From positions 567,001 through 631,000 of the forward strand of contig NZ_AP024523.1 of the NCBI RefSeq assembly GCF_024346585.1: DNA of 64,000 bases. Direction: 5' to 3'. Position 1 is the stretch's first letter; every line of letters starts with the position of its first letter. The DNA is from Streptococcus toyakuensis. GTDB lineage: Bacteria; Bacillota; Bacilli; Lactobacillales; Streptococcaceae. The translations under genes and the position numbers were made by a program. This document shows, in pieces, positions 18,597 to 28,265 of this stretch. The notes beneath the pieces are model-generated. The model was not told the origin of the DNA. It searched no databases and worked only from the letters and a program-made list of their open reading frames with translations.

Positions 18597-21008
18597 ATGA
18601 TAAGGAATAAAAAACAGGATTATGTGCTGACCTACAAGCAACCAGCGTCAACAACATATAAGGGTTGGGAAGAAGAGGCCTTACCGATAGGTAATGGTTC
18701 TATAGGAGCTAAAGTCTTTGGGCTTATAGGGGCTGAGCGGATTCAATTCAATGAAAAAAGTCTCTGGTCTGGAGGTCCACTTCCTGATAGTTCCGATTAT
18801 CAGGGTGGAAATTTTCAGGATCAGTATGCTTTTTTAGCTGAGATTCGGCAGGCTTTGGAGAAGAAAGATTACAATATTGCTAAGGAACTGGCTGAACAGC
18901 ACCTAGTCGGGCCCAAAACGAATCAATATGGGACCTATCTGTCCTTTGGGGATATTTATATTGAGTTTAGTAATCAAGGCAAGACTTTGTCTCAGGTGAC
19001 GGATTACCAGAGACAGCTTAATATCAGCAAGGCGCTTGCGACGATTTCTTATGTCTATAAGGGAACGAAATTTGAACGTGAAGCTTTTGCGAGTTTTCCA
19101 GATAATATCTTGGTTCAGCGCTTTACTAAGGAAGGGGCGGAAACTCTAGATTTTACTATAGAACTGTCGCTAAGTCGTGATTTGGCTTCTGATGGAAAGT
19201 ATGAGCAGGAAAAATCTGATTACAAGGAATGCAAGTTGGATATTACTGATTCTTATATCTTGATGAAGGGAAGAGTTAAGGACAATGACCTGCAGTTTGC
19301 TAGCTGTTTATCTTGGGAAACAGATGGGGATATTAGAGTTTGGTCAGATAAGGCTCAGATATCAGGAGCCAGTTATGCCAATCTTTTCTTGGCTGCTAAG
19401 ACTGATTTTGCCCAAAATCCTGCTAGTAATTATCGCAAGAAAATAGATTTAGAGAAACAGGTTAAGGACTTGGTGGAGATAGCTAAAGAAAAGGGCTATA
19501 CCCAATTGAAATCAAGGCATATTGAGGACTACCAAGCTTTATTCCAGCGTGTTCAATTGGATTTGGGAGCTGATTTTGAATCATCCCCTACGGATGATTT
19601 GCTAAAAAATTATAAGCCACAAGCGGGGCAGGTTTTGGAGGAGCTATTCTTCCAGTATGGACGGTATTTATTGATTAGTTCTTCTAGAGATTGCCCAGAT
19701 GCCCTACCAGCTAACCTACAGGGAGTATGGAATGGGGTCGATAATCCTCCTTGGAATTCGGACTATCACTTAAATATCAATCTGCAGATGAATTATTGGC
19801 CAGCCTATGTGACTAACCTCTTAGAAACGACCTTTCCGATCATAAACTATATAGATGATTTGCGTGTCTATGGTCGCCTAGCAGCTGCAAGGTATGCAGG
19901 AATTGTCTCTCGGGAAGGAGAGGAGAATGGTTGGTTGGTCCATACCCAAGCGACCCCTTTTGGCTGGACGGCACCTGGTTGGGATTACTATTGGGGTTGG
20001 TCACCAGCTGCCAATGCGTGGATGATGCAAACTGTTTATGAAGCCTATTCATTTTATATGGACCAAGACTATCTTAGGGAGAAAATTTATCCCATGTTAA
20101 GGGAAACAGTTCGTTTTTGGAATGCCTTTTTACATAAGGATCAGCAGGCGCAGCGTTGGGTGTCTTCTCCGTCTTACTCACCAGAACATGGGCCGATTTC
20201 GATTGGCAATACCTATGACCAATCTCTGATTTGGCAGTTATTTCATGATTTTATTCAGGCTGCTCAAGAATTAGGGCTGGATGCGGATTTGTTGACTGAA
20301 GTCAAAGAAAAATTTGATTTACTAAATCCTCTGCAAATCACTCAATCTGGTCGAATCAGGGAGTGGTATGAGGAGGAAGAGCAGCATTTTCAAAATGAGA
20401 AAGTGGAGGCTCAGCATCGGCACACTTCCCATCTAGTGGGACTCTATCCTGGAACTCTCTTTAGCTACAAGGTACAAGAGTATCTTGAAGCGGCGCGTGC
20501 TAGCCTTAATGATCGTGGAGATGGCGGCACAGGTTGGTCTAAGGCCAATAAGATCAATCTTTGGGCGCGTCTAGGAGATGGCAATCGAGCCCATAAATTA
20601 TTAGCAGAGCAGTTAAAGTCATCTACCTTGCCAAATCTTTGGTGTAGCCACCCTCCTTTTCAGATAGATGGTAATTTTGGTGCTAGCAGTGGAATGGCAG
20701 AAATGTTACTCCAGTCTCATACAGCTTATCTGGTACCTCTAGCCGCCCTACCCGATGCATGGTCAACAGGTTCCGTTTCAGGCTTAATGGCACGTGGACA
20801 TTTTGAAGTTAGCATGAGGTGGGCGGATAAAAAACTCTTACAGTTGACCATTTTATCAAGAAGTGGGGGAGATTTGCGAGTCTCTTATCCAGATATTGAA
20901 AAAAGTGTGATTGAAGTGAATCAAGAAAAAATAAAAGCGAAATGCATGGGGAAAGATTGTATTTCAGTGGCGACAGCAGAAGGTGATTTTGTTCAATTTT
21001 ATTTTTAA
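18597..21008 (+). CDS. Glycoside hydrolase family 95 alpha-L-fucosidase-like protein
   Basis: An 803-residue protein with the GH95 layout: N-terminal beta-sandwich (PIGNGSIGAKVFG, NEKSLWSGGP), an (alpha/alpha)6 catalytic barrel and a C-terminal domain. Family active-site segments are visible: LNINLQMNYWPAYV, the glutamate-bearing SPSYSPEHGPIS, HTSHLVGLYPG and IDGNFGASSGMAEML. There is no signal peptide, so it would act in the cytoplasm on imported fucosylated oligosaccharides; characterised GH95 enzymes act on alpha-1,2-fucose, but galactosidases also occur. No transporter lies next to it. No Shine-Dalgarno is visible. Confidence 0.85.
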   Translation: MIRNKKQDYVLTYKQPASTTYKGWEEEALPIGNGSIGAKVFGLIGAERIQFNEKSLWSGGPLPDSSDYQGGNFQDQYAFLAEIRQALEKKDYNIAKELAEQHLVGPKTNQYGTYLSFGDIYIEFSNQGKTLSQVTDYQRQLNISKALATISYVYKGTKFEREAFASFPDNILVQRFTKEGAETLDFTIELSLSRDLASDGKYEQEKSDYKECKLDITDSYILMKGRVKDNDLQFASCLSWETDGDIRVWSDKAQISGASYANLFLAAKTDFAQNPASNYRKKIDLEKQVKDLVEIAKEKGYTQLKSRHIEDYQALFQRVQLDLGADFESSPTDDLLKNYKPQAGQVLEELFFQYGRYLLISSSRDCPDALPANLQGVWNGVDNPPWNSDYHLNINLQMNYWPAYVTNLLETTFPIINYIDDLRVYGRLAAARYAGIVSREGEENGWLVHTQATPFGWTAPGWDYYWGWSPAANAWMMQTVYEAYSFYMDQDYLREKIYPMLRETVRFWNAFLHKDQQAQRWVSSPSYSPEHGPISIGNTYDQSLIWQLFHDFIQAAQELGLDADLLTEVKEKFDLLNPLQITQSGRIREWYEEEEQHFQNEKVEAQHRHTSHLVGLYPGTLFSYKVQEYLEAARASLNDRGDGGTGWSKANKINLWARLGDGNRAHKLLAEQLKSSTLPNLWCSHPPFQIDGNFGASSGMAEMLLQSHTAYLVPLAALPDAWSTGSVSGLMARGHFEVSMRWADKKLLQLTILSRSGGDLRVSYPDIEKSVIEVNQEKIKAKCMGKDCISVATAEGDFVQFYF

Positions 21009-21019
21009 GAAGGTGATAG

Positions 21020-21045
21020 AAGGCAGTAATTTGATACTGCCTTTT
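21020..21045 (+). terminator. Terminator after the GH95 gene
   Basis: AAGGCAGTA and TACTGCCTT around a six-base loop, followed by TT. Confidence 0.75.
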
Positions 21046-21070
21046 AATAAGGATTTAAGAATGTAAGCAG

Positions 21071-21099
21071 TTTCCAACTAGTTGAAAAAGCGTTATAAT
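21071..21099 (+). promoter_or_regulatory. Promoter of the ABC exporter operon
   Basis: TTTCCA (21071-21076), 17-base spacer, TATAAT (21094-21099), 39 bases before the ATG at 21139. Confidence 0.6.
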
Positions 21100-21138
21100 G
21101 GTAGTAGGAAGTAATTTGTTTGAGAGAGGGTGGGTCTG

Positions 21139-21840
21139 ATGGCTTATATTGAGATGAAACACTGTTACAAGCGTTATCAGGTTGGGGACACGGAGATTGT
21201 GGCCAATCGCGATGTGAATTTTGAGATTGAAAAGGGTGAATTGGTGATTATTCTAGGTGCATCTGGTGCAGGCAAGTCAACAGTTCTCAATCTCCTAGGG
21301 GGAATGGATACCAATGATGAGGGGGAAATCTGGATTGATGGTGCCAATATTGCAGACTATAGTTCCCACCAGCGAACCAATTACCGCCGCAATGATGTCG
21401 GTTTTGTTTTTCAGTTTTATAACCTAGTTTCCAATTTGACTGCTAAGGAAAATGTGGAACTGGCTTCTGAAATCGTGACGGATGCCTTGGATCCTGAACA
21501 GGTCTTGACAGATGTAGGTCTGGCTCATCGTCTCAATAACTTTCCAGCTCAGCTTTCTGGAGGGGAGCAACAGCGAGTCTCCATTGCACGCGCGGTAGCC
21601 AAAAATCCTAAAATTCTCCTTTGTGACGAACCGACAGGTGCCTTGGATTATCAGACGGGCAAGCAGGTTTTGAAAATCCTCCAAGATATGTCTCGTCAAA
21701 AGGGAGCGACGGTGATTATCGTGACTCACAATGGAGCTTTGGCGCCCATTGCTGATCGCGTGATTCATATGCACGATGCCAGTGTCAAGGATGTGGTGAT
21801 CAACCAGCATCCTCAGGATATCGATAGTTTGGAGTACTAG
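21139..21840 (+). CDS. ABC transporter ATP-binding protein (MacB/LolD type)
   Basis: A 233-residue ATPase with Walker [11 protein letters not shown]-loop [13 protein letters not shown], signature LSGGEQQR, Walker [13 protein letters not shown] and the H-loop IVTHNGA. An upstream GTG at 21130 is in frame, but the ATG at 21139 has GAGAGGGTGG upstream and starts at the conserved [14 protein letters not shown]. It pairs with the FtsX-like permease one base after its stop. This type exports peptides, lipids or drugs or works mechanically on the envelope; the substrate is unknown. Confidence 0.92.
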   Translation: MAYIEMKHCYKRYQVGDTEIVANRDVNFEIEKGELVIILGASGAGKSTVLNLLGGMDTNDEGEIWIDGANIADYSSHQRTNYRRNDVGFVFQFYNLVSNLTAKENVELASEIVTDALDPEQVLTDVGLAHRLNNFPAQLSGGEQQRVSIARAVAKNPKILLCDEPTGALDYQTGKQVLKILQDMSRQKGATVIIVTHNGALAPIADRVIHMHDASVKDVVINQHPQDIDSLEY

Positions 21841-21841
21841 C

Positions 21842-24550
21842 ATGATCAAGCGAAAAACCTATTGGAAGGACTTAATTCAGTCCTTCACAGGCTCCAAGGG
21901 GCGTTTTTTATCCATCTTGACCTTGATGATGTTGGGTTCTTTAGCCCTAGTAGGCCTCAAAGTGACTAGCCCCAACATGGAGGCGACAGCTAATGCTTAT
22001 TTAAGAGCTGCTCAAACCTTGGATTTGGCAGTTATGTCTAATTATGGTTTGGATCAAGAAGATCAAGAAGAACTAAAACAGACGCAGGGCGCAGAGGTTG
22101 AGTTTGGCTATTTGACAGATGTGACTATGGATAATGGGCAGGATGCCATTCGGCTGTACTCCAAACCAGATCGAATTTCAACCTTTCAGCTAAGAAAGGG
22201 ACGACTTCCGCAGTCAGATAAGGAAATCGCCTTGGCAAGTCATTTGCAAGGTCAATATCGTGTGGGACAGGAAATTAGCTTTAAAGAAAAAGAAGAGGGT
22301 CATTCCTCTTTAAAAGACCATACTTATACCATTACTGGTTTTGTGGATTCAGCTGAAATCCTCTCCCAGCGAGATATGGGCTACGCAGGAAGTGGAAGTG
22401 GGACTCTGACAGCCTATGGGGTGATTTTACCTAGTCAGTTTGATCAGAAAGTTTACAATATAGCTCGTTTGAAATATCAAGATTTAGCAGGCTTAAATGC
22501 TTTTTCAGCAGCTTATGAAGAGAAATCCAAGCAACGTCAGGAAGATCTTGAACAAGTTTTATCAGATAATGGCAAGGCACGTCTGCAACTCTTGAAAAAA
22601 GAAGGACAAGAGTCTCTAGGCAAAGGCCAAGAAACCCTTGATAAGGCTGAGACTAATCTGCAGGAAGGCAAGCGTCGTTTAGCAACTGCTCAAGCTCGTT
22701 TACAGGCTCAGGAAAGTCAACTAGCCTTGCTGCCTCAAGCACAGAGAGACCAGGCTAGTGCTCAACTTACCCAAGCCAAGCAGGAATTGAGCAAGGAAGA
22801 GGACAAACTCAAGCAGGCTGAACAAAATCTAGCCCAAGAAAAGGAAAAACTAGAAAAACATCAGCAAGTCTTGGATGATTTAGCTGAGCCCAAGTATCAA
22901 GTCTATAATCGTCAGACCATGCCTGGCGGTCAAGGCTACCTCATGTACAGTAATGCTTCAGCCAGTATTCGGGCAGTAGGCAATATCTTTCCTGTAGTGC
23001 TTTATGCTGTAGCAGCCATGGTGACCTTTACAACTATGACTCGCTTTGTGGATGAAGAGCGAACACATGCAGGGATTTTTAAGGCCTTGGGTTATCGCAG
23101 TAAGGATATTATCGCCAAATTTCTCCTCTACGGTCTAGTAGCTGGGACTGTAGGAACAGCTCTAGGTAGTATACTTGGACATTATTTACTAGCCGGTGTA
23201 ATTTCAAGTGTCATTACAAAAGGCATGGTGGTGGGAGAAATCCAGATTCAGTTCTATTGGAGCTATAGCTTACTGGCTCTTGGTTTGAGTTGGTTGGCGA
23301 GTGTGTTACCAGCCTATCTGGTGGCTCGGAGGGAACTTCATGATGAAGCAGCCCAGCTTTTACTGCCTAAACCTCCTGTTAAAGGAGCTAAAATCTTACT
23401 GGAGCGCATCGGTTTTATCTGGCGTCGTCTCAGTTTTACCCATAAGGTAACAGCCCGTAATATCTTCCGTTATAAACAGCGGATGTCGATGACGATTTTT
23501 GGTGTGGCAGGTTCAGTCGCTCTGCTCTTTGCCGGTTTGGGAATTCAATCCTCTGTAGCAGGAGTTCCGTCTAGACAGTTTCAACAAATCCAACAGTATC
23601 AAATGATTGTCTCTGAAAATCCTAGTGCGACCAATCAGGACAAGGCAGAACTGGAAGAGATGTTGAAAGGGCAGGACATCCAAGACTACCAGAAAATTTA
23701 TTCTAAGACGCTAGACAAGGATTTCAAAGGTAAGGCTGGTCTTCAAACTATTACCCTTATGATGACAGAGAAGGAGGATTTGACGCCCTTTATCCATCTG
23801 CAACATCATCAGCAAGAGCTGACATTAAAAGATGGGGTCGTTATCACAGATAAACTCGCCCAGCTGGCAGGTGTTAAGGTTGGACAGACTTTAGAAATTG
23901 AAGGTAAGGAGCTAAAGGTCGCTGCTATTACTGAGAACTACGTAGGTCATTTTATCTATATGAACCAAGCTAGCTATGAGCAAATTCACGGCCAGCTACC
24001 CCAAGCCAACACTTATCTGGTTTCGCTAAGGGATACCAGTGCAACTAGTATCGAAAGGCAGGCCGGCTTACTTATGAATCAATCTGCGGTGTCCAGCGTT
24101 GTCCAAAATGCTTCAGCCATTCGACTCTTTGACTCGGTCGCAAGTTCACTCAATCAGACCATGACCATCTTGGTCATCGTATCGGTTCTGTTGGCTATTG
24201 TTATCCTTTACAATCTAACCAATATCAACGTGGCTGAGAGAATCCGTGAACTCTCCACTATCAAGGTTCTCGGTTTTCATAACAATGAAGTCACTCTCTA
24301 CATTTACCGTGAGACGATTGTGCTGTCCCTTGTGGGAATTGTCCTTGGTCTAGCAGCTGGTTTCTATTTACACCAATTTTTGATTCAAATGATTTCTCCT
24401 GCGACTATTCTCTTTTATCCGCAGGTAGTCTGGGAAGTCTATGTAATCCCAGTGGTAGCAGTAAGCACCATTTTGACCTTGCTTGGATTCTTTGTCAATT
24501 ATCATCTGAGAAAGGTTGATATGCTTGAAGCATTGAAATCTGTAGAGTAA
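21842..24550 (+). CDS. FtsX-like ABC transporter permease with extracellular coiled coil
   Basis: A 902-residue permease with one N-terminal membrane helix (about 20-40), a first extracellular domain with a long Gln/Glu/Lys-rich coiled coil (about 225-345), a first FtsX helix set (about 380-490), a second extracellular domain (about 560-760) and a final helix set (about 770-890). RFVDEERTHAGIFKALGY and RIRELSTIKVLGF are duplicated FtsX motifs. Coiled-coil ectodomains are typical of mechanotransmitting or peptide-exporting permeases rather than nutrient importers. It has no adjacent substrate-binding protein or two-component system. Export substrate unknown. Confidence 0.9.
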   Translation: MIKRKTYWKDLIQSFTGSKGRFLSILTLMMLGSLALVGLKVTSPNMEATANAYLRAAQTLDLAVMSNYGLDQEDQEELKQTQGAEVEFGYLTDVTMDNGQDAIRLYSKPDRISTFQLRKGRLPQSDKEIALASHLQGQYRVGQEISFKEKEEGHSSLKDHTYTITGFVDSAEILSQRDMGYAGSGSGTLTAYGVILPSQFDQKVYNIARLKYQDLAGLNAFSAAYEEKSKQRQEDLEQVLSDNGKARLQLLKKEGQESLGKGQETLDKAETNLQEGKRRLATAQARLQAQESQLALLPQAQRDQASAQLTQAKQELSKEEDKLKQAEQNLAQEKEKLEKHQQVLDDLAEPKYQVYNRQTMPGGQGYLMYSNASASIRAVGNIFPVVLYAVAAMVTFTTMTRFVDEERTHAGIFKALGYRSKDIIAKFLLYGLVAGTVGTALGSILGHYLLAGVISSVITKGMVVGEIQIQFYWSYSLLALGLSWLASVLPAYLVARRELHDEAAQLLLPKPPVKGAKILLERIGFIWRRLSFTHKVTARNIFRYKQRMSMTIFGVAGSVALLFAGLGIQSSVAGVPSRQFQQIQQYQMIVSENPSATNQDKAELEEMLKGQDIQDYQKIYSKTLDKDFKGKAGLQTITLMMTEKEDLTPFIHLQHHQQELTLKDGVVITDKLAQLAGVKVGQTLEIEGKELKVAAITENYVGHFIYMNQASYEQIHGQLPQANTYLVSLRDTSATSIERQAGLLMNQSAVSSVVQNASAIRLFDSVASSLNQTMTILVIVSVLLAIVILYNLTNINVAERIRELSTIKVLGFHNNEVTLYIYRETIVLSLVGIVLGLAAGFYLHQFLIQMISPATILFYPQVVWEVYVIPVVAVSTILTLLGFFVNYHLRKVDMLEALKSVE

Positions 24551-24594
24551 GGCAGTTGGTTTTATCTGATTGACCTTATATTTACTCGTAAACA

Positions 24595-24645
24595 AAAATC
24601 CTCCGTTTCAAAGAGTAGGGAACTCTTTGTGACAGAGGATTTTTT
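24595..24645. terminator. Bidirectional terminator between the ABC permease and tpxD
   Basis: AAAATCCTC and GAGGATTTTT form the outer stem and CAAAGAGT and ACTCTTTG the inner stem, with A- and T-runs on both sides. It serves both converging genes and ends at the tpxD stop. Confidence 0.85.
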
Positions 24646-25137
24646 CTATAGGGCTTTAGCAGCTGCAATTGCGGCTTCGAAGTTTGGTTCAGAGTTAATA
24701 TTATCCACGTATTCAACGTAGCGAATCGTATTGTCAGTATCGAGGACAAAGACTGCGCGTGCCAATAGGTGCCACTCATTGATTAAGAGGGCATAATCAC
24801 GTCCAAAGGAATGGTCGAAATAGTCTGAGAGCATGATGGCATTTTCAATGCCTTCAGCACCGCACCAACGTTTCTGGGCAAACGGTAGGTCCATGGAAAC
24901 AGTCAAGACAACCGTATTGTCCAGTCCAGCCAGTTCTTCATTAAAGCGACGCGTTTGAGTTGAGCAGATACCTGTATCGATAGAAGGCACGACACTCAAG
25001 ACTTTTTTCTTGCCATCAAAATCAGCCAGAGATTTTTTAGAAAGATCTGTTGTAGTGAGAGAAAAATCAAGCGCCTTATCGCCGACTTGTAGTTGTTTAC
25101 CTGTAAAGCTCACAGGATTTCCGAGAAAAGTTACCAT
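24646..25137 (-). CDS. tpxD: Thiol peroxidase TpxD (PsaD)
   Basis: A 163-residue peroxiredoxin reducing hydrogen peroxide with thioredoxin-type reductants. The peroxidatic cysteine is in [18 protein letters not shown] and the resolving cysteine in [11 protein letters not shown]. The frame extends upstream to 25236, but the ATG at 25137 has a GGAG site and begins with the conserved [20 protein letters not shown]. It lies downstream of psaA on the same strand, the known pneumococcal order, with a MITE-like element between. Its protection against peroxide complements manganese uptake by psaBCA. Confidence 0.95.
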   Translation of the reverse strand: MVTFLGNPVSFTGKQLQVGDKALDFSLTTTDLSKKSLADFDGKKKVLSVVPSIDTGICSTQTRRFNEELAGLDNTVVLTVSMDLPFAQKRWCGAEGIENAIMLSDYFDHSFGRDYALLINEWHLLARAVFVLDTDNTIRYVEYVDNINSEPNFEAAIAAAKAL

Positions 25138-25559
25138 AGGATACTCCAATCTTTTTTCTTCCATTTTAGCTGAAACAGTCGGAATTTTCCAATGATTTGA
25201 CCGGAAATATGGACATAGAAAAAAACGCCAGTTCATGTGAGAATGACGTTTTTCAGATTTTTTATCTATTTGATATTTCTCGAAGGTAGTGCGGACGGGA
25301 GCAACTTCCTTCGGAATTTCATCCCTAATTTTTGAGCCCTAGGTCTCAAAAATTCCGTCCTAGATAAGATCAAAGTTCTTATCTAGGATACCACTACAGT
25401 GAGAAATATCTGGTAAAAACTCACTTCGTTCGTACTGATTTAAGAAATCTTTATTCTTATAAACGCTGTTTTGTAGCTAGAGATAGAACTAACAAAGCTA
25501 ATATTAGAAGTAATGTAAAGAGAGACAAGAACCTAGTAATAGATAAACTAATATCTAGA
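25138..25559. other. Intergenic region between psaA and tpxD
   Basis: 422 bases without a gene on either strand. It holds the 139-base inverted-repeat element at 25272-25410. On the minus strand a weak hairpin (AACGTCA with TGGCGTT, T-run) at about 25215-25250 precedes tpxD. The part next to psaA (25411-25559) is A+T-rich with no evident terminator. No clear tpxD promoter was recognised. Confidence 0.6.
25272..25410. repeat. MITE-like element with 10-base terminal inverted repeats
   Basis: Perfect ends GATATTTCTC (25272-25281) and GAGAAATATC (25401-25410) enclose internal hairpins: AATTTTTGAG with CTCAAAAATT, and CCTAGATAAGA with TCTTATCTAGG. Non-coding, 139 bases, between psaA and tpxD. I could not match it to BOX; RUP or another pneumococcal family is possible but not confirmed. 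Confidence 0.6.
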
Positions 25560-26489
25560 TTATTTTGCCAATCCTTCAGCAATCTTATCAAGGTTGTATT
25601 TCATCATGTTGTAGTAGCTGTCGCCTTCTTTACCTTGTTCTGCGATAGAGTCAGTAAAGATTTGTGCGTAGATTGGGATGTTTGTGTCTTGAGAAACAGT
25701 TTTCATTGGACGGTCATCCACACTTGATTCTACAAAGAGTGATGGAACTTTTGTTTGGCGAAGTTTTTCAACCAAGGTCTTGATTTGTTCAGGTGTTCCT
25801 TCTTCTTCAGTGTTGATTTCCCAGATGTAAGCACTTGGGACACCATAGGCTTTAGAGAAGTATTTGAATGCTCCTTCGCTGGTTACAATGAGTTTCTTTT
25901 CAGCAGGGATGTTATTAAATTTATCCTTACTTTCTTTATCAAGTTTGTCTAACTTATCAGTATATTCTTTGAGATTTTTTTCATAGAATTCCTTGTTGTT
26001 AGGATCTTTGGCGCTCAATTGTTTAGCGATATTTTTAGCAAAGATAATCCCATTTTCAAGGTTGAGCCAAGCGTGTGGGTCTTCTTTACCTTTTTCATTT
26101 TTTCCTTCAAGGTAGATAACATCAACACCTTCACTGACTGCAAAGTAGTCTTTGTTTTCAGTCTTCTTGGCATTTTCTACCAATTTTGTAAACCAGGCAT
26201 TGCCACCTGTTTCAAGGTTGATACCGTTATAGAAAATGAGGTCTGCCTCAGAAGTTTTCTTAACATCTTCAGGAAGTGGTTCGTATTCGTGTGGGTCTTG
26301 CCCAATCGGAACGATACTATGAAGATCAATTTTGTCACCAGCAATATTTTTAGTAATATCAGCGATGATTGAGTTTGTAGCAACAACTTTTAGTTTTTGA
26401 CCAGAAGCTGTATCTTTTTTTCCGCTAGCACATGCTACAAGAGCAATGACGGAAAGAAAGAGAACGAGTAATGTACCTAATTTTTTCAT
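25560..26489 (-). CDS. psaA: Manganese-binding lipoprotein PsaA
   Basis: A 309-residue cluster A-I solute-binding lipoprotein of the PsaBCA Mn(II) importer and a pneumococcal surface antigen. The signal peptide ends in the lipobox LVACAS. The four metal-ligand motifs of the family are present: [21 protein letters not shown] and IFTDSI. The frame extends four codons upstream to 26501, but the ATG at 26489 gives the conserved MKKLGTLL start and standard length. Transcribed with psaB and psaC from the PsaR-controlled promoter upstream of psaB. Confidence 0.97.
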   Translation of the reverse strand: MKKLGTLLVLFLSVIALVACASGKKDTASGQKLKVVATNSIIADITKNIAGDKIDLHSIVPIGQDPHEYEPLPEDVKKTSEADLIFYNGINLETGGNAWFTKLVENAKKTENKDYFAVSEGVDVIYLEGKNEKGKEDPHAWLNLENGIIFAKNIAKQLSAKDPNNKEFYEKNLKEYTDKLDKLDKESKDKFNNIPAEKKLIVTSEGAFKYFSKAYGVPSAYIWEINTEEEGTPEQIKTLVEKLRQTKVPSLFVESSVDDRPMKTVSQDTNIPIYAQIFTDSIAEQGKEGDSYYNMMKYNLDKIAEGLAK

Positions 26490-26520
26490 TAGATCCTCCA
26501 ATTTATTGGGGCTTTACCCC

Positions 26521-27369
26521 TTATTTTAACAAATGTTTATTTTTTAGTTTCAAATATCGTTGTTTTGGAGCGATAAAGAAGCTAATGAGAAAGAAACTAG
26601 CGGCTGTAAGCACGATACTAGAACCTGCCGCAACATTAAAACTATAGCCAATAAAGAGTCCCAAAACTGAAGCAGTAGCTCCAAAGGTTGAGGAAAGGAA
26701 AATCATACTTTTCAGGCTATTAGCATACAGATAAGCAGTTGCAGCTGGGGTAATCAGCATGGCTACAATCAGGATAGTTCCGACACTTTGCATGGCTGTC
26801 ACAGACACGAGAGTCAAGAGTACCATGAGAAGGTAGTGATAGAAATTGACAGGCATTCCCATGGCTTTAGCCAAGAGTTCATCAAAGGAAGTTATCAAGA
26901 GTTGCTTGAAGAAAATCCAGATTAACAAGAGAATGACTGCACCCACACCCATAGTAATAAACATATCCGTATCTTGGACGGCCAGGATATTACCAAAAAG
27001 GATATGGAAAAGGTCAGTTGAACTTTTAGCGACACTAATCAAGATGATACCGAGGGCTAAGAAAGAAGAAAAGGTAATGCCGATGGCGGTATCGCTTTTG
27101 ATAATCGAGTTTCCCTTGATGTAGGTAATGATGATGGCAGCTAGCAGTCCAAAGACAATGGCTCCGATAAAGAAGTCAAGGCCCAAGATAAAGGAGAGGG
27201 CTACACCTGGTAAGACAGCATGTGAAATGGCATCTCCCATGAGTGACATCCCGCGTAGAATGATGAAACATCCCACAGCTCCAGCTACGACCCCGACGAC
27301 AATAGCTGTTATCAAGGCATTTTGTAGGAAATGGAATTTTTGCAATCCATCGATAAATTCTGCAATCAT
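26521..27369 (-). CDS. psaC: Manganese ABC transporter permease PsaC
   Basis: A 282-residue ABC-3 family permease with about eight to nine membrane helices; [19 protein letters not shown] is the family motif near residue 50. It forms the membrane channel of the Mn(II) importer with PsaB and PsaA. Its start overlaps the psaB stop by 4 bases, and psaA begins 31 bases after its end. Nothing appears broken. Confidence 0.96.
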   Translation of the reverse strand: MIAEFIDGLQKFHFLQNALITAIVVGVVAGAVGCFIILRGMSLMGDAISHAVLPGVALSFILGLDFFIGAIVFGLLAAIIITYIKGNSIIKSDTAIGITFSSFLALGIILISVAKSSTDLFHILFGNILAVQDTDMFITMGVGAVILLLIWIFFKQLLITSFDELLAKAMGMPVNFYHYLLMVLLTLVSVTAMQSVGTILIVAMLITPAATAYLYANSLKSMIFLSSTFGATASVLGLFIGYSFNVAAGSSIVLTAASFFLISFFIAPKQRYLKLKNKHLLK

Positions 27370-28088
27370 AGGTCACCTCCATTGAAAAAGAGTCGATTAC
27401 CGTAAGCTTCTTTTAGATTGGTTTCGGTAAAGGTTTCTTTGGTTGGACCAAAGGCAATCACTTCTCGATTAACAAGCAAGACTTGATCGAAGTAGTGGGG
27501 AACCTTGCTGAGGTCGTGGTGGACGATGAGAACCGTCTTCCCAGCTTTTTTCAGATCTCTCAGCGTATTCATGATGATTTCCTCACTGACAGAGTCAATC
27601 CCAACAAAGGGTTCATCCAAGAGGATATAGTCGGCTTCCTGTACCAAACATCTGGCAATCAAGACCCGCTGGAATTGACCTCCAGACAGTTGACTGATTT
27701 GACGTTCAGCGTAGTCAGCTAGACCGACGATTTCAAGGGCTTCTTTCACTTTCTTCCAATGTTTAGCCTTTAAACTTCGAAAGAGAGGGATAGAGGGAAA
27801 GAGTCCTAACGAGACGCATTCCTTGACCTTGATGGGAAAGTTGTAGTCGATATTGATTTTTTGTTCGACATAGGCAATTCGATGTAAGGATTTTTTAACT
27901 TCCTTGTCATCGAGAAATGCCTGACCTTGATGTGGGATAATTCCCAGCATCCCTTTTAATAATGTTGATTTTCCAGCACCGTTTGGGCCAATGATACCTG
28001 TAATTGTCGGTCCATGGAGCACTAGTGAAATATCCTTAAGTGCCAACGTTTCTTTGTAGGAGACACTGAGGTTTTCGATACGTATCAT
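27366..28088 (-). CDS. psaB: Manganese ABC transporter ATPase PsaB
   Basis: A 240-residue ATPase with Walker [10 protein letters not shown], signature LSGGQFQR, Walker [12 protein letters not shown] and H-loop IVHHDLS. The frame runs up to 28121, but the ATG at 28088 gives the known PsaB length and the conserved [11 protein letters not shown] start; AGGAGG lies about 11 bases upstream, a slightly long spacing. First gene of psaBCA; a PsaR-type operator lies 41 bases upstream of the start. Confidence 0.95.
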   Translation of the reverse strand: MIRIENLSVSYKETLALKDISLVLHGPTITGIIGPNGAGKSTLLKGMLGIIPHQGQAFLDDKEVKKSLHRIAYVEQKINIDYNFPIKVKECVSLGLFPSIPLFRSLKAKHWKKVKEALEIVGLADYAERQISQLSGGQFQRVLIARCLVQEADYILLDEPFVGIDSVSEEIIMNTLRDLKKAGKTVLIVHHDLSKVPHYFDQVLLVNREVIAFGPTKETFTETNLKEAYGNRLFFNGGDL

Positions 28089-28128
28089 AAACTTATATTC
28101 CTCCTGTCTCTTAATATACATTAAAAAA

Positions 28129-28150
28129 AAAATTAAGTCAAGTTAATTTT
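28129..28150. promoter_or_regulatory. PsaR (MntR/ScaR-type) operator upstream of psaB
   Basis: A perfect dyad: AAAATTAA, GTCAAG, TTAATTTT. It matches the A+T-rich palindrome bound by the Mn-dependent DtxR-family repressors of streptococci. It sits between divergent psaB and pepO. The regulator itself is encoded at 37488-38138. Confidence 0.75.
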
Positions 28151-28265
28151 TGAAAAAATTAAAATAATAACTGAAAAATAATGGGAAACATCTATTCATT
28201 TTTAATTGCATTCCCAAGCAATTTTTGTTAAGCTAAAAACAAGTACAAATGAAAGCGAGAACACG

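Noticed and set aside
25138..25236. N-terminal extension of the thiol peroxidase
   Set aside because: Cys/Phe-rich non-conserved residues; the ATG at 25137 has a GGAG site and gives the standard length.
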